Of a stretch of DNA of 64,000 nt, positions 16,667 through 25,363 are shown piece by piece. Positions within the stretch are counted from its first letter, which is position 1. Every line of letters begins with the position of its first letter. This stretch comes from Pseudomonas sp. PB101 (GTDB taxonomy: Bacteria > Pseudomonadota > Gammaproteobacteria > Pseudomonadales > Pseudomonadaceae): positions 248,001-312,000 of the forward strand of contig NZ_RWIR01000024.1 of NCBI RefSeq assembly GCF_009764265.1. The letters are read 5' to 3'. The translations under genes and the position numbers were made by a program. A model generated the notes under the pieces. It was not told where the DNA came from, made no database searches, and was given only the letters and a program-made list of their open reading frames with translations.

Positions 16667-16705
16667 CTGGCGCCCTCTTCGTCCGAGCAGACGAAGAAGC
16701 GCCAG
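16667..16705 (+). promoter_or_regulatory. Long imperfect hairpin between SRPBCC gene and cysD
   Basis: CTGGCGC and TCTTCGTC on the left pair with GACGAAGA and GCGCCAG on the right around a six-base loop (CGAGCA). A second small stem, GCGCCA-G-TGGCGC, overlaps the right arm. No T run follows. It may be a partial terminator, an mRNA stabiliser, or an operator, since TCTTCGTCCGAGCAGAC nearly repeats the left arm of the dyad at 16048. Confidence 0.5.
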
Positions 16706-16769
16706 TGGCGCTTTACCTACCGTGATGTCCAGCCGGAGCCCAACCCGGCAGAACTCGAGGAGGTATCCG

Positions 16770-17666
16770 ATGTTGACTCATCTGCAATGGCTGGAAGCGG
16801 AAAGCATCCAGATCATCCGCGAAGTGGTCGCCGAATGTGAAAACCCGGTGATGCTTTACTCCATCGGCAAGGACAGCGCCGTCATGCTGCACCTGGCGAT
16901 GAAAGCCTTCGCCCCGGGCAAGCCGCCCTTCCCCTTGCTGCACGTGGACACCACCTGGAAATTCCGCGAAATGATCGCTTTCCGCGACCAGACCGCTGCA
17001 CGCCTGGGCCTGGAACTGCTGGTGCATATCAATCCCGAGGGCGTGGAAAAGGCCATCGATCCCTTTACCCACGGCTCGTCCCTGCACACCGACGTGTGGA
17101 AGACCCAAGGTCTGAAGCAGGCCCTGGACCACTATGGTTTCGACGCGGCTTTCGGCGGTGCCCGCCGCGATGAAGAGAAGTCGCGGGCCAAGGAACGCAT
17201 GTTTTCCCTGCGCTCGGAACAGCATCGCTGGGACCCCAAGCAACAGCGTCCCGAGCTTTGGCGCTTGTACAACACACGCAAGCGCAAGGGCGAAAGCCTG
17301 CGGGTATTCCCGTTGTCGAACTGGACCGAGCTGGATATCTGGCAGTACATCTACCTCGAACAGATCCCCATCGTGCCGCTGTATTTCGCCAAGGAGCGTC
17401 CTGTCGTGCAGCGCGACGGCACGCTGATCATGGTCGACGACGAGCGACTGCCGCTCAAGCCAGGCGAAGCCCCGCAGATGCGCAAGGTGCGTTTCCGCAC
17501 GCTCGGCTGTTACCCGCTGACCGGTGCCATCGACAGCGACGCCGACAACCTGCCGGCGATCATCAGCGAGATGCTGGTCAGCCGTACGTCTGAACGTCAG
17601 GGGCGACTGATCGACAGCGACTCGGCCGGTTCCATGGAGAAAAAGAAACAAGAGGGGTATTTCTGA
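16770..17666 (+). CDS. cysD: Sulfate adenylyltransferase subunit 2 (CysD)
   Basis: A 298-residue PP-loop ATP pyrophosphatase. [21 protein letters not shown] holds the SGGKDS-like pyrophosphate loop (here SIGKDS), and [20 protein letters not shown] and the LGCYPLTGA motif are typical of CysD. With CysN it makes adenosine 5'-phosphosulfate from sulfate and ATP. ATG 16770 follows GAGGAGG; the frame further upstream overlaps the SRPBCC gene. The stop overlaps the cysNC start by one base. Since pseudomonads carry a housekeeping cysD-cysNC elsewhere, this copy is probably a second, dedicated set, but that cannot be checked from one window. Confidence 0.93.
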   Translation: MLTHLQWLEAESIQIIREVVAECENPVMLYSIGKDSAVMLHLAMKAFAPGKPPFPLLHVDTTWKFREMIAFRDQTAARLGLELLVHINPEGVEKAIDPFTHGSSLHTDVWKTQGLKQALDHYGFDAAFGGARRDEEKSRAKERMFSLRSEQHRWDPKQQRPELWRLYNTRKRKGESLRVFPLSNWTELDIWQYIYLEQIPIVPLYFAKERPVVQRDGTLIMVDDERLPLKPGEAPQMRKVRFRTLGCYPLTGAIDSDADNLPAIISEMLVSRTSERQGRLIDSDSAGSMEKKKQEGYF

Positions 17667-19558
17667 TGAGCGCGCTGAACGAAACCTTCAATGACGACCT
17701 GACGCCCTATCTGCAACAGCAACAGAACAAGCAGCTGCTGCGTTTCATTACCTGTGGCAGCGTTGACGATGGCAAAAGCACCCTGATCGGCCGCCTGCTG
17801 TATGAGTCCAAGGTGCTGTTCGAGGACCAGTTGGGCCAACTGGAAGCCGACTCGAAAAAGCTCGGCACCCAGGGTGACGAACTGGATTTCGCCCTATTGG
17901 TCGATGGTTTGAGTGCCGAGCGCGAGCAAGGCATCACCATCGATGTGGCGTACCGTTTTTTCGCCACCGACAAGCGCAAGTTCATCGTTGCCGACACCCC
18001 CGGCCACGAACAATACACCCGCAACATGGTCACCGGCGCCTCGACCGCCGACCTCGCGGTGATCCTCATCGATGCCCGCCAGGGCATACTGACCCAGACC
18101 CGCCGGCACAGTTACCTGGTGTCGCTGCTGGGCATCCGCAAGGTTGTGGTCGCCATTAACAAGCTGGACCTGGTGGACTATTCCCATGCGGTGTTCGAGC
18201 GCATCGAAGCGGATTATCGCGCGTTCGCCAAGCAGATTGGCCTGCATGACATCCAGTGCATCCCGCTCTCGGCTCTGCGTGGCGACAACATGCTTGAAGC
18301 CAGCCCTAACACGCCCTGGTACCAGGGACCTACCCTGCTCCAGCATCTGGAAAACGTCCCGCTTGAGCAGGCTCGACAAGTAGACGCCGCGTTTCGCCTG
18401 CCCGTGCAATGGGTGAATCGGCCGAACCTCGATTTCCGTGGTTACTGCGGCAATGTCGCGGCCGGCAGCGTCAGCGTCGGTGATCGTATCCGCGTGCTGC
18501 CCTCGGGACAGCAGAGTGAAGTCACTGCCATCCTCGGCAGCGCCGGGCAACAGCAGCAAGCCGTTTGCGGCCAGGCCGTGACCCTGACCCTCAAGGATGA
18601 AATCGATATCAGCCGCGGCGACTTGATTGCGCTGGCCGATGCACCGGCGGCCGTTGCCGACCAGTTCGAGGCGACGCTGGTGTGGATGGACGAAGAGCCG
18701 ATGCTGCCCGGGCGTCCCTACCTGATGAAGATCGGCTGCCGGACCGTCAGCATGAGCTGCGCCAACCTCAAGCACCGGGTCGATGTGAACAGTCTGGAAC
18801 ACCTGGCGGCGAAAACCCTGGAGCTGAACGGTATCGGCGTGTGCAACCTGCACCTGGACCGGCCGATCGCCTTCGATGCCTATGCCGAGAACCGTGATAC
18901 GGGTGGGTTCATCATTATCGACCGCTTGAGCAACCGCACGGTCGGCGCCGGCATGCTGCACTTTGCCTTGCGTCGCGCACAGAACGTGCACTGGCAGGCC
19001 ATCGACGTGAACCGCGAAGCCCATGCGACGCTCAAGGGGCAGTCACCGCGAATCCTGTGGTTCACCGGGTTGTCCGGTGCGGGCAAGTCGACCATTGCCA
19101 ACCTGGTGGAGCGCAAGCTGCACACCCTTGGCCGGCACACTTACCTGCTCGATGGCGACAATGTCCGCCATGGCCTCAATCGCGACCTGGGCTTCACCGA
19201 AGCCGACCGGGTGGAGAACATTCGCCGGGTCTCGGAAGTGGCGAAGCTGATGCTCGATGCCGGCCTGATCACCCTGGTGTCGTTCATCTCGCCGTTCCGT
19301 GCCGAGCGCGAAATGGCACGCCGGCTGGCGGGAGACGGCAATTTCCTCGAGATTTTCGTCGACGCGCCGCTGGCCCTGGTCGAACAGCGCGACCCCAAGG
19401 GCCTGTACCAGAAAGCCCGGCGCGGTGAGTTGAAGAACTTCACCGGGATCGACTCGCCTTATGAGCCGCCGGTAGCGCCGGACATCCACATCGATACCCG
19501 CCATGAGTCGGCCGAAACGGCCGCCGAGCGTATCGTCGAGGCTCTGCTGGCACTGTAA
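17666..19558 (+). CDS. cysNC: Bifunctional sulfate adenylyltransferase subunit 1/adenylylsulfate kinase (CysN-CysC)
   Basis: A 630-residue fusion. The N-terminal GTPase has [10 protein letters not shown] (G1), DTPGHEQYT (G3) and INKLDL (G4), followed by EF-Tu-like beta domains; GTP hydrolysis drives APS formation by CysD. From about residue 460 the APS kinase domain begins: [18 protein letters not shown] (P-loop), [15 protein letters not shown], and a lid with [13 protein letters not shown]. It phosphorylates APS to PAPS, the sulfo donor used by the sulfotransferase at 13695. Presence of the kinase domain in this operon is what ties it to sulfotransfer. Translation is coupled to cysD (TGATG). 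Confidence 0.94.
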   Translation: MSALNETFNDDLTPYLQQQQNKQLLRFITCGSVDDGKSTLIGRLLYESKVLFEDQLGQLEADSKKLGTQGDELDFALLVDGLSAEREQGITIDVAYRFFATDKRKFIVADTPGHEQYTRNMVTGASTADLAVILIDARQGILTQTRRHSYLVSLLGIRKVVVAINKLDLVDYSHAVFERIEADYRAFAKQIGLHDIQCIPLSALRGDNMLEASPNTPWYQGPTLLQHLENVPLEQARQVDAAFRLPVQWVNRPNLDFRGYCGNVAAGSVSVGDRIRVLPSGQQSEVTAILGSAGQQQQAVCGQAVTLTLKDEIDISRGDLIALADAPAAVADQFEATLVWMDEEPMLPGRPYLMKIGCRTVSMSCANLKHRVDVNSLEHLAAKTLELNGIGVCNLHLDRPIAFDAYAENRDTGGFIIIDRLSNRTVGAGMLHFALRRAQNVHWQAIDVNREAHATLKGQSPRILWFTGLSGAGKSTIANLVERKLHTLGRHTYLLDGDNVRHGLNRDLGFTEADRVENIRRVSEVAKLMLDAGLITLVSFISPFRAEREMARRLAGDGNFLEIFVDAPLALVEQRDPKGLYQKARRGELKNFTGIDSPYEPPVAPDIHIDTRHESAETAAERIVEALLAL

Positions 19559-19570
19559 AAGCCCATGAGC

Positions 19571-19606
19571 GCAGCGCCATACCGACCTGTACCGGTGTGG
19601 CGCTGC
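19571..19606 (+). terminator. Stem-loop after cysNC
   Basis: GCAGCGCCA with TACCG pairs with CGGTG and TGGCGCTGC (one mismatch) around a short loop, 13 bases after the cysNC stop. Only CTTA follows, so it is a weak intrinsic terminator at best; some read-through into the LuxR gene is possible. Confidence 0.45.
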
Positions 19607-19711
19607 CTTATCACATAACTCGATCACCAGCCTAAGCCATACGGACGATTTTCCCGCCATGGGCGCGATCAATACTCGAACGACAATAACAAACAGTAGT
19701 GAGGCGCATCC

Positions 19712-20884
19712 ATGACCCTCCCTTTTCCGGCCTGCAAGGACCTTCAGCCCACTACCGACATCCCGTCTGCCGAGCTCAGCAGCTTGCTTGCCCTGGTCTA
19801 TCAAGGCCCCCTTGAGTCGACACCCTGGTCCGGCCTGCTGGAAACATTGCGCCAGCGTTTCGAGGCAAGCTTCTTCACCCTGGTGCTGCGCAACCCCGAC
19901 CATGAACGGCCGGGGCTGATCGTCAACGCGTCGATTCATGGTCCGCTGCTGCCCGGCGAGCCGTTCTACAGCGAACAGTACTACTCGATCTGCCCCTTCA
20001 TCGAATGGCCTGTCGAGCAGGTGGCCAGTGCCGATCAGGTGCTGGGAACGGAGGCCTGGCTGGCCCACGACTTCTACCGTAATTATCTGCAGCCGCTGGA
20101 TTTGCGCCACGTCCTGGTCGCCAACATGCGCACGCCCACGGGCATGCATTGCGCGTTGTTCGCTTGCCGCAACCACGCCAGCCGCGACTTCGATGCCGCG
20201 GAGATTGCCTTGATCCGCCTGCTCCTGCCCCACCTGCAACAAGCGGTGGACCTGCATTCGGCCGTAGAGCAACTGGACTCCGAACGCCAACTCTATGCCG
20301 CGACCATCGACCGTCTGATGGTGGGCACGGCGATCCTCGACGATAACGGCACCATGATGCGTTGCAACCGCGCGGCCCAGCGCCTGTTTGACAGCCGTGA
20401 TGGCCTGGAATGCCGGCACGACAAGCTCTGTGCCTTCACCAGCCAACAGAACCGCAGGGTGCAACAAGCCATCCAGGCCGTATTGAAACAACGCCAGCGT
20501 GGCCTCGATGACATCGAAGTGTTGACCCTGACCCGGCCAAGCGGTGAGATGCCACTCAATTTGCTGCTGCGCCCCATCCCCATGAGCTATCAAGCCCGCA
20601 ACGGCGCACGACGGCCCGCCGTGGCGGTGTTCATCCGCGACCCGTCGGATTCACCGCAGGCATCGCGAAACCTGCTGCGCAGCCTGTTCCAGCTGACGCC
20701 CACGGAAACCGAAGTGGCCATGCTCGTCATGGACGGGCAAACCCTCGACGAAACAGCCCTGGCCCTCGGGGTTTCCCGCAACACGGTGCGCGCCCACCTG
20801 CGCGGAGTGTTCGCCAAGACCGGCGCCACCCGCCAGGCGCAACTGGTCAAGACACTGCTCAACAGCGTGGCGTCGCTCGGGTAG
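19712..20884 (+). CDS. LuxR-family transcriptional regulator
   Basis: A 390-residue protein. The C-terminal 65 residues (LFQLTPTETEVAMLVMDGQTLDETALALGVSRNTVRAHLRGVFAKTGATRQAQLVKTLL) are a GerE/LuxR helix-turn-helix. The N-terminal part looks like a GAF-type sensor and the middle (YAATIDRLMVGTAILDDNGTMMRCNRAAQRLFD) like a PAS domain, so a small ligand probably controls it; it is not a phosphorylated receiver nor an acyl-homoserine-lactone type. It follows cysNC on the same strand after a weak stem-loop. It is the only regulator in the sulfation module and the best candidate for the dyad at 16048-16087. Confidence 0.85.
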   Translation: MTLPFPACKDLQPTTDIPSAELSSLLALVYQGPLESTPWSGLLETLRQRFEASFFTLVLRNPDHERPGLIVNASIHGPLLPGEPFYSEQYYSICPFIEWPVEQVASADQVLGTEAWLAHDFYRNYLQPLDLRHVLVANMRTPTGMHCALFACRNHASRDFDAAEIALIRLLLPHLQQAVDLHSAVEQLDSERQLYAATIDRLMVGTAILDDNGTMMRCNRAAQRLFDSRDGLECRHDKLCAFTSQQNRRVQQAIQAVLKQRQRGLDDIEVLTLTRPSGEMPLNLLLRPIPMSYQARNGARRPAVAVFIRDPSDSPQASRNLLRSLFQLTPTETEVAMLVMDGQTLDETALALGVSRNTVRAHLRGVFAKTGATRQAQLVKTLLNSVASLG

Positions 20885-20980
20885 GAGCCGGCTTGCCGGC
20901 GATGGACTCCAGTGCGCCGCGTTTTATCCGGGTTACACGCGTCATCGTTAACGACCATCGCTGGCGAGCCAGCTCCTACA
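20881..20980. repeat. REP pair (pseudomonad extragenic palindrome)
   Basis: GTAGGAGCCGGCTTGCCGGC at the left end and an inverted GCTGGCGAGCCAGCTCCTAC at the right end enclose a conserved spacer with GATGGACTCCAGTGCGCCGCG and CGTTAACGACCATCG. This is the paired, inverted arrangement of REPIN elements. It starts on the stop codon of the LuxR gene. Confidence 0.85.
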
Positions 20981-21023
20981 AGTGCCCCGAGAATCATGTA
21001 ATCCCGGGAAATACGCGATACCT

Positions 21024-21106
21024 GTAGGAGCCGGCTTGCCGGCGATGGACTCCAGTGCGCCGCGTAAATCCGGGTTCACACGCGTCATCGTTAACGACCA
21101 TCGCTG
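21024..21106. repeat. REP element, right half truncated
   Basis: A second copy of the same unit starts with GTAGGAGCCGGCTTGCCGGC but stops after CGACCATCGCT; the right-hand inverted REP is missing and a terminator follows at once. It lies 44 bases after the first copy. Confidence 0.8.
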
Positions 21107-21112
21107 AAAGCC

Positions 21113-21145
21113 AAAAAAGAGCTCCCCGAATGGGGAGCCTTTTTT
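21113..21145. terminator. Bidirectional intrinsic terminator between luxR and the HpsN-like gene
   Basis: GCTCCCC-GAAT-GGGGAGC is flanked by AAAAAA on the left and TTTTTT on the right, so it can stop transcription from both strands. It lies 13 bases after the stop of the minus-strand dehydrogenase gene. Confidence 0.88.
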
Positions 21146-21157
21146 ACCACTGGACGA

Positions 21158-22441
21158 TCAGACGGCCTGTTTGTAGCGGCGAATCCGGATATCCGCCTGT
21201 TCCTTGTGCCCGGCAAAACCTTCCATGCCGCACAAGCGCGAGCAGTACTCGCCGACCAGCACAGACGCTTCGTCAGTCAGGACGCGCTGATAGGTGCAGG
21301 TCTTGATGAACTTGCCGACCCACAGGCCGCCGGTGTAACGCGCGGTTCCGGTGGTGGGCAGTGTGTGGTTGGTGCCGATCACCTTGTCGCCGTAGGAGAC
21401 ATTGGTGCGCTGCCCGAGGAACAACGCGCCGTAGTTGGTCATGTGTTCCAGGAAGTACAGAGGGTCACGGGTCATGACCTGGACGTGTTCGGAGGCAATG
21501 CGGTCGGCTTCCTCGACCAGTTCGTCCACGGTGTCGCACAGGATGATCTCGCCATAGTCACGCCAGGCGACGGAGGCGACAGGCGCGGTCGACAAAATGC
21601 CCAGTTGGCGCTCGATTTCCGCCGGCAGGGTTTCCGCCAGCTCAGCGCTGTTGGTCAAAAACACCGCTGGCGAGTTGACGCCGTGCTCGGCCTGCCCGAG
21701 CAAGTCCGCGGCAATGATTTCGACGTCGGAACTGTCATCGGCGATCACCAGCGTTTCGGTGGGGCCGGCAATCAGGTCGATGCCGATCTTGCCGAACAGC
21801 TGACGCTTGGCTTCGGCGACATAGGCGTTGCCCGGGCCGACGATCATATCGACCGGCTTGAAGGCATCGGTGCCCAACGCCAACGCAGCAATGGCCTGGA
21901 CGCCGCCAACACAATAGATTTCATCGGCGCCGGCCAGGTACATGGCCGTCACGATGGCCGGATGAGGCTTGCCGTCGAACGGTGGCGCCGCTGCAACCAC
22001 GCGCTTGACGCCCGCCACCTTGGCCGTCAATACGCTCATGTGTGCCGAGGCCAGCAAGGGATACTTGCCGCCGGGGATGTAGCAGCCCACCGAGTTCACC
22101 GCAATGTTGCGATGCCCGAGGATCACGCCCGGGAGTGTTTCGACTTCGACGTCGTGCATCGAGGCTTTTTGCACTTCGGCAAATCGCCGCACCTGTGCCT
22201 GCGCAAACTTGATGTCACCGATTTCCTGTTCCGAAAGACTGGCGACGCACGCGGCGATTTCTTCGTCGGTCAAGCGGAAGGTGGCAGGCTCCCACTTATC
22301 GAATTTCTTCGAATACTCGCGAACGGCTGCATCGCCGTTTTTGGCGACATCGGCAATGATCTGCTCGACCGTATCGCGCACTTGCGCAGCGATTTCGGCT
22401 TGGGCTTCGACCGGCTTACTTTTTTTCAGATAACGAATCAT
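21158..22441 (-). CDS. Histidinol dehydrogenase-family enzyme, HpsN (sulfopropanediol 3-dehydrogenase)-like
   Basis: A 427-residue protein of the HisD fold. [11 protein letters not shown], the NAD-contacting [32 protein letters not shown] and the Zn/substrate segment [10 protein letters not shown], with [21 protein letters not shown], are the family blocks. It opens MIRYLKKSK, as do the catabolic HisD paralogues such as HpsN, which oxidises the sulfonate dihydroxypropanesulfonate in two NAD steps, rather than biosynthetic HisD. ATG 22441 has AGGAG upstream. A LacI-type operator lies 181 bases upstream, shared in type with the divergent ThuA operon, so it probably takes part in the same catabolic route. 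Substrate assignment as sulfopropanediol is tentative. Confidence 0.78.
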   Translation of the reverse strand: MIRYLKKSKPVEAQAEIAAQVRDTVEQIIADVAKNGDAAVREYSKKFDKWEPATFRLTDEEIAACVASLSEQEIGDIKFAQAQVRRFAEVQKASMHDVEVETLPGVILGHRNIAVNSVGCYIPGGKYPLLASAHMSVLTAKVAGVKRVVAAAPPFDGKPHPAIVTAMYLAGADEIYCVGGVQAIAALALGTDAFKPVDMIVGPGNAYVAEAKRQLFGKIGIDLIAGPTETLVIADDSSDVEIIAADLLGQAEHGVNSPAVFLTNSAELAETLPAEIERQLGILSTAPVASVAWRDYGEIILCDTVDELVEEADRIASEHVQVMTRDPLYFLEHMTNYGALFLGQRTNVSYGDKVIGTNHTLPTTGTARYTGGLWVGKFIKTCTYQRVLTDEASVLVGEYCSRLCGMEGFAGHKEQADIRIRRYKQAV

Positions 22442-22621
22442 CAATTTGCTCCTGGTGGTTCTTGATGCACGCAACATGCACTCAGCATTGGCAAACATCT
22501 TTTCGCACCCCCCTGCTCCGGGCAATTTCGCAGCCGCCTTATTGCTGACGCGATCTGACGCAGCACAGACGCAAAGTTGAAGCACTTGCGGCAGCGCAGC
22601 CGCTCTGGCGCGGGCGATCGT

Positions 22622-22635
22622 GTTATTCGTATAAC
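22622..22635. promoter_or_regulatory. LacI-type operator GTTATTCGTATAAC (one mismatch)
   Basis: It matches the perfect palindrome GTTATACGTATAAC found three more times in this region, apart from T for A at position 6. It lies upstream of the HpsN-like gene. Confidence 0.65.
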
Positions 22636-22787
22636 CTTTTATTATCAAAACCGACTTGAACAAAACCGTTCTACTGTCCGTGCTTGTTCACCGCATCTCC
22701 ACGCAAACCCAAGCCGGCCTGGCTATTCCATTAAATATTTGATCAAGGCATTGACAGCGCCGTTTTGAGTGATAGCTTAAATAAGCG

Positions 22788-22801
22788 GTTATACGTATAA
22801 C
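22788..22801. promoter_or_regulatory. LacI-type operator GTTATACGTATAAC
   Basis: A perfect palindrome, extending to GGTTATACGTATAACC (22787-22802), ends 35 bases before the ThuA start. A bound repressor would block that promoter. Confidence 0.78.
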
Positions 22802-22836
22802 CTAATAATCACACCCAACTTAAGAGGTGACCAACC

Positions 22837-23562
22837 GTGAGTCGAGTCTTGTATCTATACGGTGGCTGGCCCGGCCATTTCCCCTATGAAATCGCCGCAT
22901 GGGCCCGGACCGTTTTCCAGGAGCTGGATTTCGACGTTGAAGAGTCGACCGACATCTTCACATTGGACAGGGATTTGACCGGTTACGACCTGATCGTGAT
23001 TGGCTGGAACAACGCGGTAACCACTGAAACGCTGACCGCCTCGCAGGAAAACCGCCTGCTCGAAGCGATCGAAAGCGGTACCGGCCTGGTGGGTTGGCAC
23101 GGTGCGGGAGCGGCCTTTCGCGCAAGCCTCAAGTACCACTGGGTCCTGGGCGGCTCCTTTCTCGAGCATCCGATGGGCGAAGGCTTTCCCCATCCTTACC
23201 AGGTCAACGTCATCGACCGCACGCATGAAGTCACTCAAGGCGTCGAGGATTTCGAGGTGCGTTCCGAGCAGTACTACATGCAGGTGGACCCGAACATCCA
23301 TGTGCTCGCCGAAACCACGTTCGATGGCAACCCGTTCCCGTGGATCAAGGGCCATCGCAGCCCGGTTGCCTGGGTACGCCAGTGGGGCCTGGGGCGCGTT
23401 TTCTACCACTCCATCGGGCACGACACCAGCAACCTGGCCGACCCCAATATCCGTCGCCTGACCAAACAGGGCCTGAACTGGGCAACGCGCGGACGAGCTG
23501 AAGGTCACGGCAAAACCACCGCATCCACCCCGCTTTCATCAACCCAAGGAGTCCTGTCATGA
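22837..23562 (+). CDS. ThuA-like (trehalose utilisation) domain protein
   Basis: A 241-residue protein of the ThuA/class I glutamine amidotransferase-like fold: opening strand VLYLYGGWPGHFPYEIAAWA, YDLIVIGWN, then LVGWHGAGAAFRASLKYHWVLGGSFLEHP (family signature) and VFYHSIGHD near the C-terminus. ThuA proteins act in disaccharide catabolism through 3-keto-sugars, though the exact reaction is poorly known. The start is GTG with AAGAGGTG upstream. It begins an operon with the ThDP enzyme (four-base overlap) and the GMC oxidoreductase, under the LacI operator at 22788. Together these hint at a keto-sugar or keto-cyclitol intermediate. Confidence 0.8.
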   Translation: MSRVLYLYGGWPGHFPYEIAAWARTVFQELDFDVEESTDIFTLDRDLTGYDLIVIGWNNAVTTETLTASQENRLLEAIESGTGLVGWHGAGAAFRASLKYHWVLGGSFLEHPMGEGFPHPYQVNVIDRTHEVTQGVEDFEVRSEQYYMQVDPNIHVLAETTFDGNPFPWIKGHRSPVAWVRQWGLGRVFYHSIGHDTSNLADPNIRRLTKQGLNWATRGRAEGHGKTTASTPLSSTQGVLS

Positions 23563-25346
23563 GCAAATTGACCGGCAGCCAGATCGTCGCACAAACCCTG
23601 AAAAACTACGGCGTCGAGTATGTCGCCGGCATTCCCGGCCACGGTATCTGGACACTCACCGACGCCTTCCTCGAAGAAGACTCGAAACTCAAGTTCATCC
23701 AGGTCTTCCACGAACAGAGCGCCGTGCATCTGGCCGATGGTTACTACCGCGTGGCCGGCAAGCCGATGGCGGCGGTCACCTCCATCGGTGCCGGTGCTGC
23801 CAACACCGTGATCGGCATGGCCACCGCGTTCACCGACTCCACCAGCCTGATGCTGATCACTGGTGGGCCGCCCACGCACATGCGTGGCCACGGTCTGCTG
23901 CAGGAGCTGGAACGCTACACCGACAACGATTTCCCGAAAATCGCCGAAGCCGTGACCAAGCGCCACTGGGTCGCGACGCGCGTTGAAGAGTTGCCGTTCA
24001 TGATGCATCGGGCCTGGAGCTCGATGGTCACCGGCCGCCCGGGGCCGGTGCATCTGGAAATCCCGATGGATGTCCAGGCCGAAGCCGCGGAAGTGACCCT
24101 GCATGCCCTGGAAGAACGCACGCCGATCGGCAAGTGCTTCCCGGATCCGGCGGCCACGGCCCGCGCCGTTGAAGAACTGCAGGCCTGCAAGCGCCCGGTG
24201 CTGGTCATCGGTGGCGGTGTGATCACGGGCGAGGCAAGCGCTGAAGTGCTCGCCCTGGCCGAGGCCTGGAAAATTCCGGTGGTCACCACCTGGAACGGCA
24301 AAAGCGGCTTCCCCGAAGACCACCCGTTGTTCGCCGGCAGCGTCGGCCAGACCGGCACCATGTGCGGTAATAAAGTGGCTTCCACGGCCGATGTGATTAT
24401 CGCCGTGGGTTGTCGCTTCACCGACTGGTCGTCGTCCAGTTATGCCAAGGGCGTGACCTTCGCCATTCCGCCGTCGAAGTTGATCCACATCGACATCGAC
24501 CCGCACGAAATCGGCAAGAACTACCCCGTCACCGTGGGCATCTGTGCAGACGCCAAACACGCGCTGGCCCATATCGTCGAAGGCCTGAAAGGCCAGACTG
24601 TCGATCGCGAGGAGTACCTCAGCGACCTGCGCGGTTATCAGGACGAATGGGAAACCAAACTGGCCGGCCGTCGTGACTCCGACCGCTTCCCGTTCACCTC
24701 GCAACGTCCATTGGGCGCGTTGCGCAAGATCTTCCCGCGCGACACCATCGTCGTGGTCGGTTCCGGCAACACCCAGGGCGCGGTCAAGCAGACCTTCCCG
24801 GTCTATACCCCGCGCACGCACCTGACCTCCGGCGGGTTCTCCTCCATGGGCTGGGCCGTGCCTGCCGCCATCGGCGCCAAACTGGCGGCGCCGAACCAGC
24901 CGGTGGTCTGCATCCTGGGCGACGGTGATTTCCTGATGACGTCGCAGGAAATCGCGATTTGCGTGACCAACAACATTCCGGTCGTGTTCATGATCCAGAA
25001 CAACGCCGGGTACATGTCGATTCGCGGTGGCCAGCGCAAGCAGACCAGCCGCCATATCGGCACCGAGTTCAACCATCCGGACGGCACGCCATACAGCCCG
25101 GACTTCAAAGCGGTGGGCGAAGCCTTCGGCCTGAAGTCTTACCGTGTGGAGCGCCCGGAAGACCTTGAGCCGATCCTCCAGGAGGCCCTGGACCTTAACG
25201 CTCCGGTGCTGATCGAAATCCCGACCGACCGCGACGCCGCCGGCCCTTGGGTACCGGGCTGGTGGGACTTCCCGATTCCCGAATACATCACTGACGAACG
25301 TCAGGACGAGTACTGGCAAATCCGCAACTCCGAACAACACCTGTAA
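23559..25346 (+). CDS. Thiamine diphosphate-dependent enzyme, acetolactate synthase-like
   Basis: A 595-residue protein with the three-domain layout of the acetohydroxyacid synthase group. The catalytic Glu lies in VFHEQSAVHLADGYYR near residue 51, the central domain has PVLVIGGGVITGEA, and the ThDP motif starts GDGDFLMTSQEIAICVTNNIPVVFMIQNNAGY near residue 453. Members include acetolactate synthase, glyoxylate carboligase, IolD and sulfoacetaldehyde acetyltransferase; the sequence lacks features I would need to choose. It is translationally coupled to the ThuA gene and followed by the GMC oxidoreductase 17 bases on, so it probably cleaves or ligates a keto intermediate of that pathway. Confidence 0.8.
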   Translation: MSKLTGSQIVAQTLKNYGVEYVAGIPGHGIWTLTDAFLEEDSKLKFIQVFHEQSAVHLADGYYRVAGKPMAAVTSIGAGAANTVIGMATAFTDSTSLMLITGGPPTHMRGHGLLQELERYTDNDFPKIAEAVTKRHWVATRVEELPFMMHRAWSSMVTGRPGPVHLEIPMDVQAEAAEVTLHALEERTPIGKCFPDPAATARAVEELQACKRPVLVIGGGVITGEASAEVLALAEAWKIPVVTTWNGKSGFPEDHPLFAGSVGQTGTMCGNKVASTADVIIAVGCRFTDWSSSSYAKGVTFAIPPSKLIHIDIDPHEIGKNYPVTVGICADAKHALAHIVEGLKGQTVDREEYLSDLRGYQDEWETKLAGRRDSDRFPFTSQRPLGALRKIFPRDTIVVVGSGNTQGAVKQTFPVYTPRTHLTSGGFSSMGWAVPAAIGAKLAAPNQPVVCILGDGDFLMTSQEIAICVTNNIPVVFMIQNNAGYMSIRGGQRKQTSRHIGTEFNHPDGTPYSPDFKAVGEAFGLKSYRVERPEDLEPILQEALDLNAPVLIEIPTDRDAAGPWVPGWWDFPIPEYITDERQDEYWQIRNSEQHL

Positions 25347-25363
25347 GAACTGGAGCAGCTCAA

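Noticed and set aside
19043..20593. A 516-codon minus-strand frame across cysNC and luxR
   Set aside because: Spans two real genes in antisense and the gap between them; composition is that of a shadow frame.
20881..21106. A CRISPR array in the repeated sequence
   Set aside because: The units are paired, inverted extragenic palindromes with conserved, not variable, spacers; they are REP elements.
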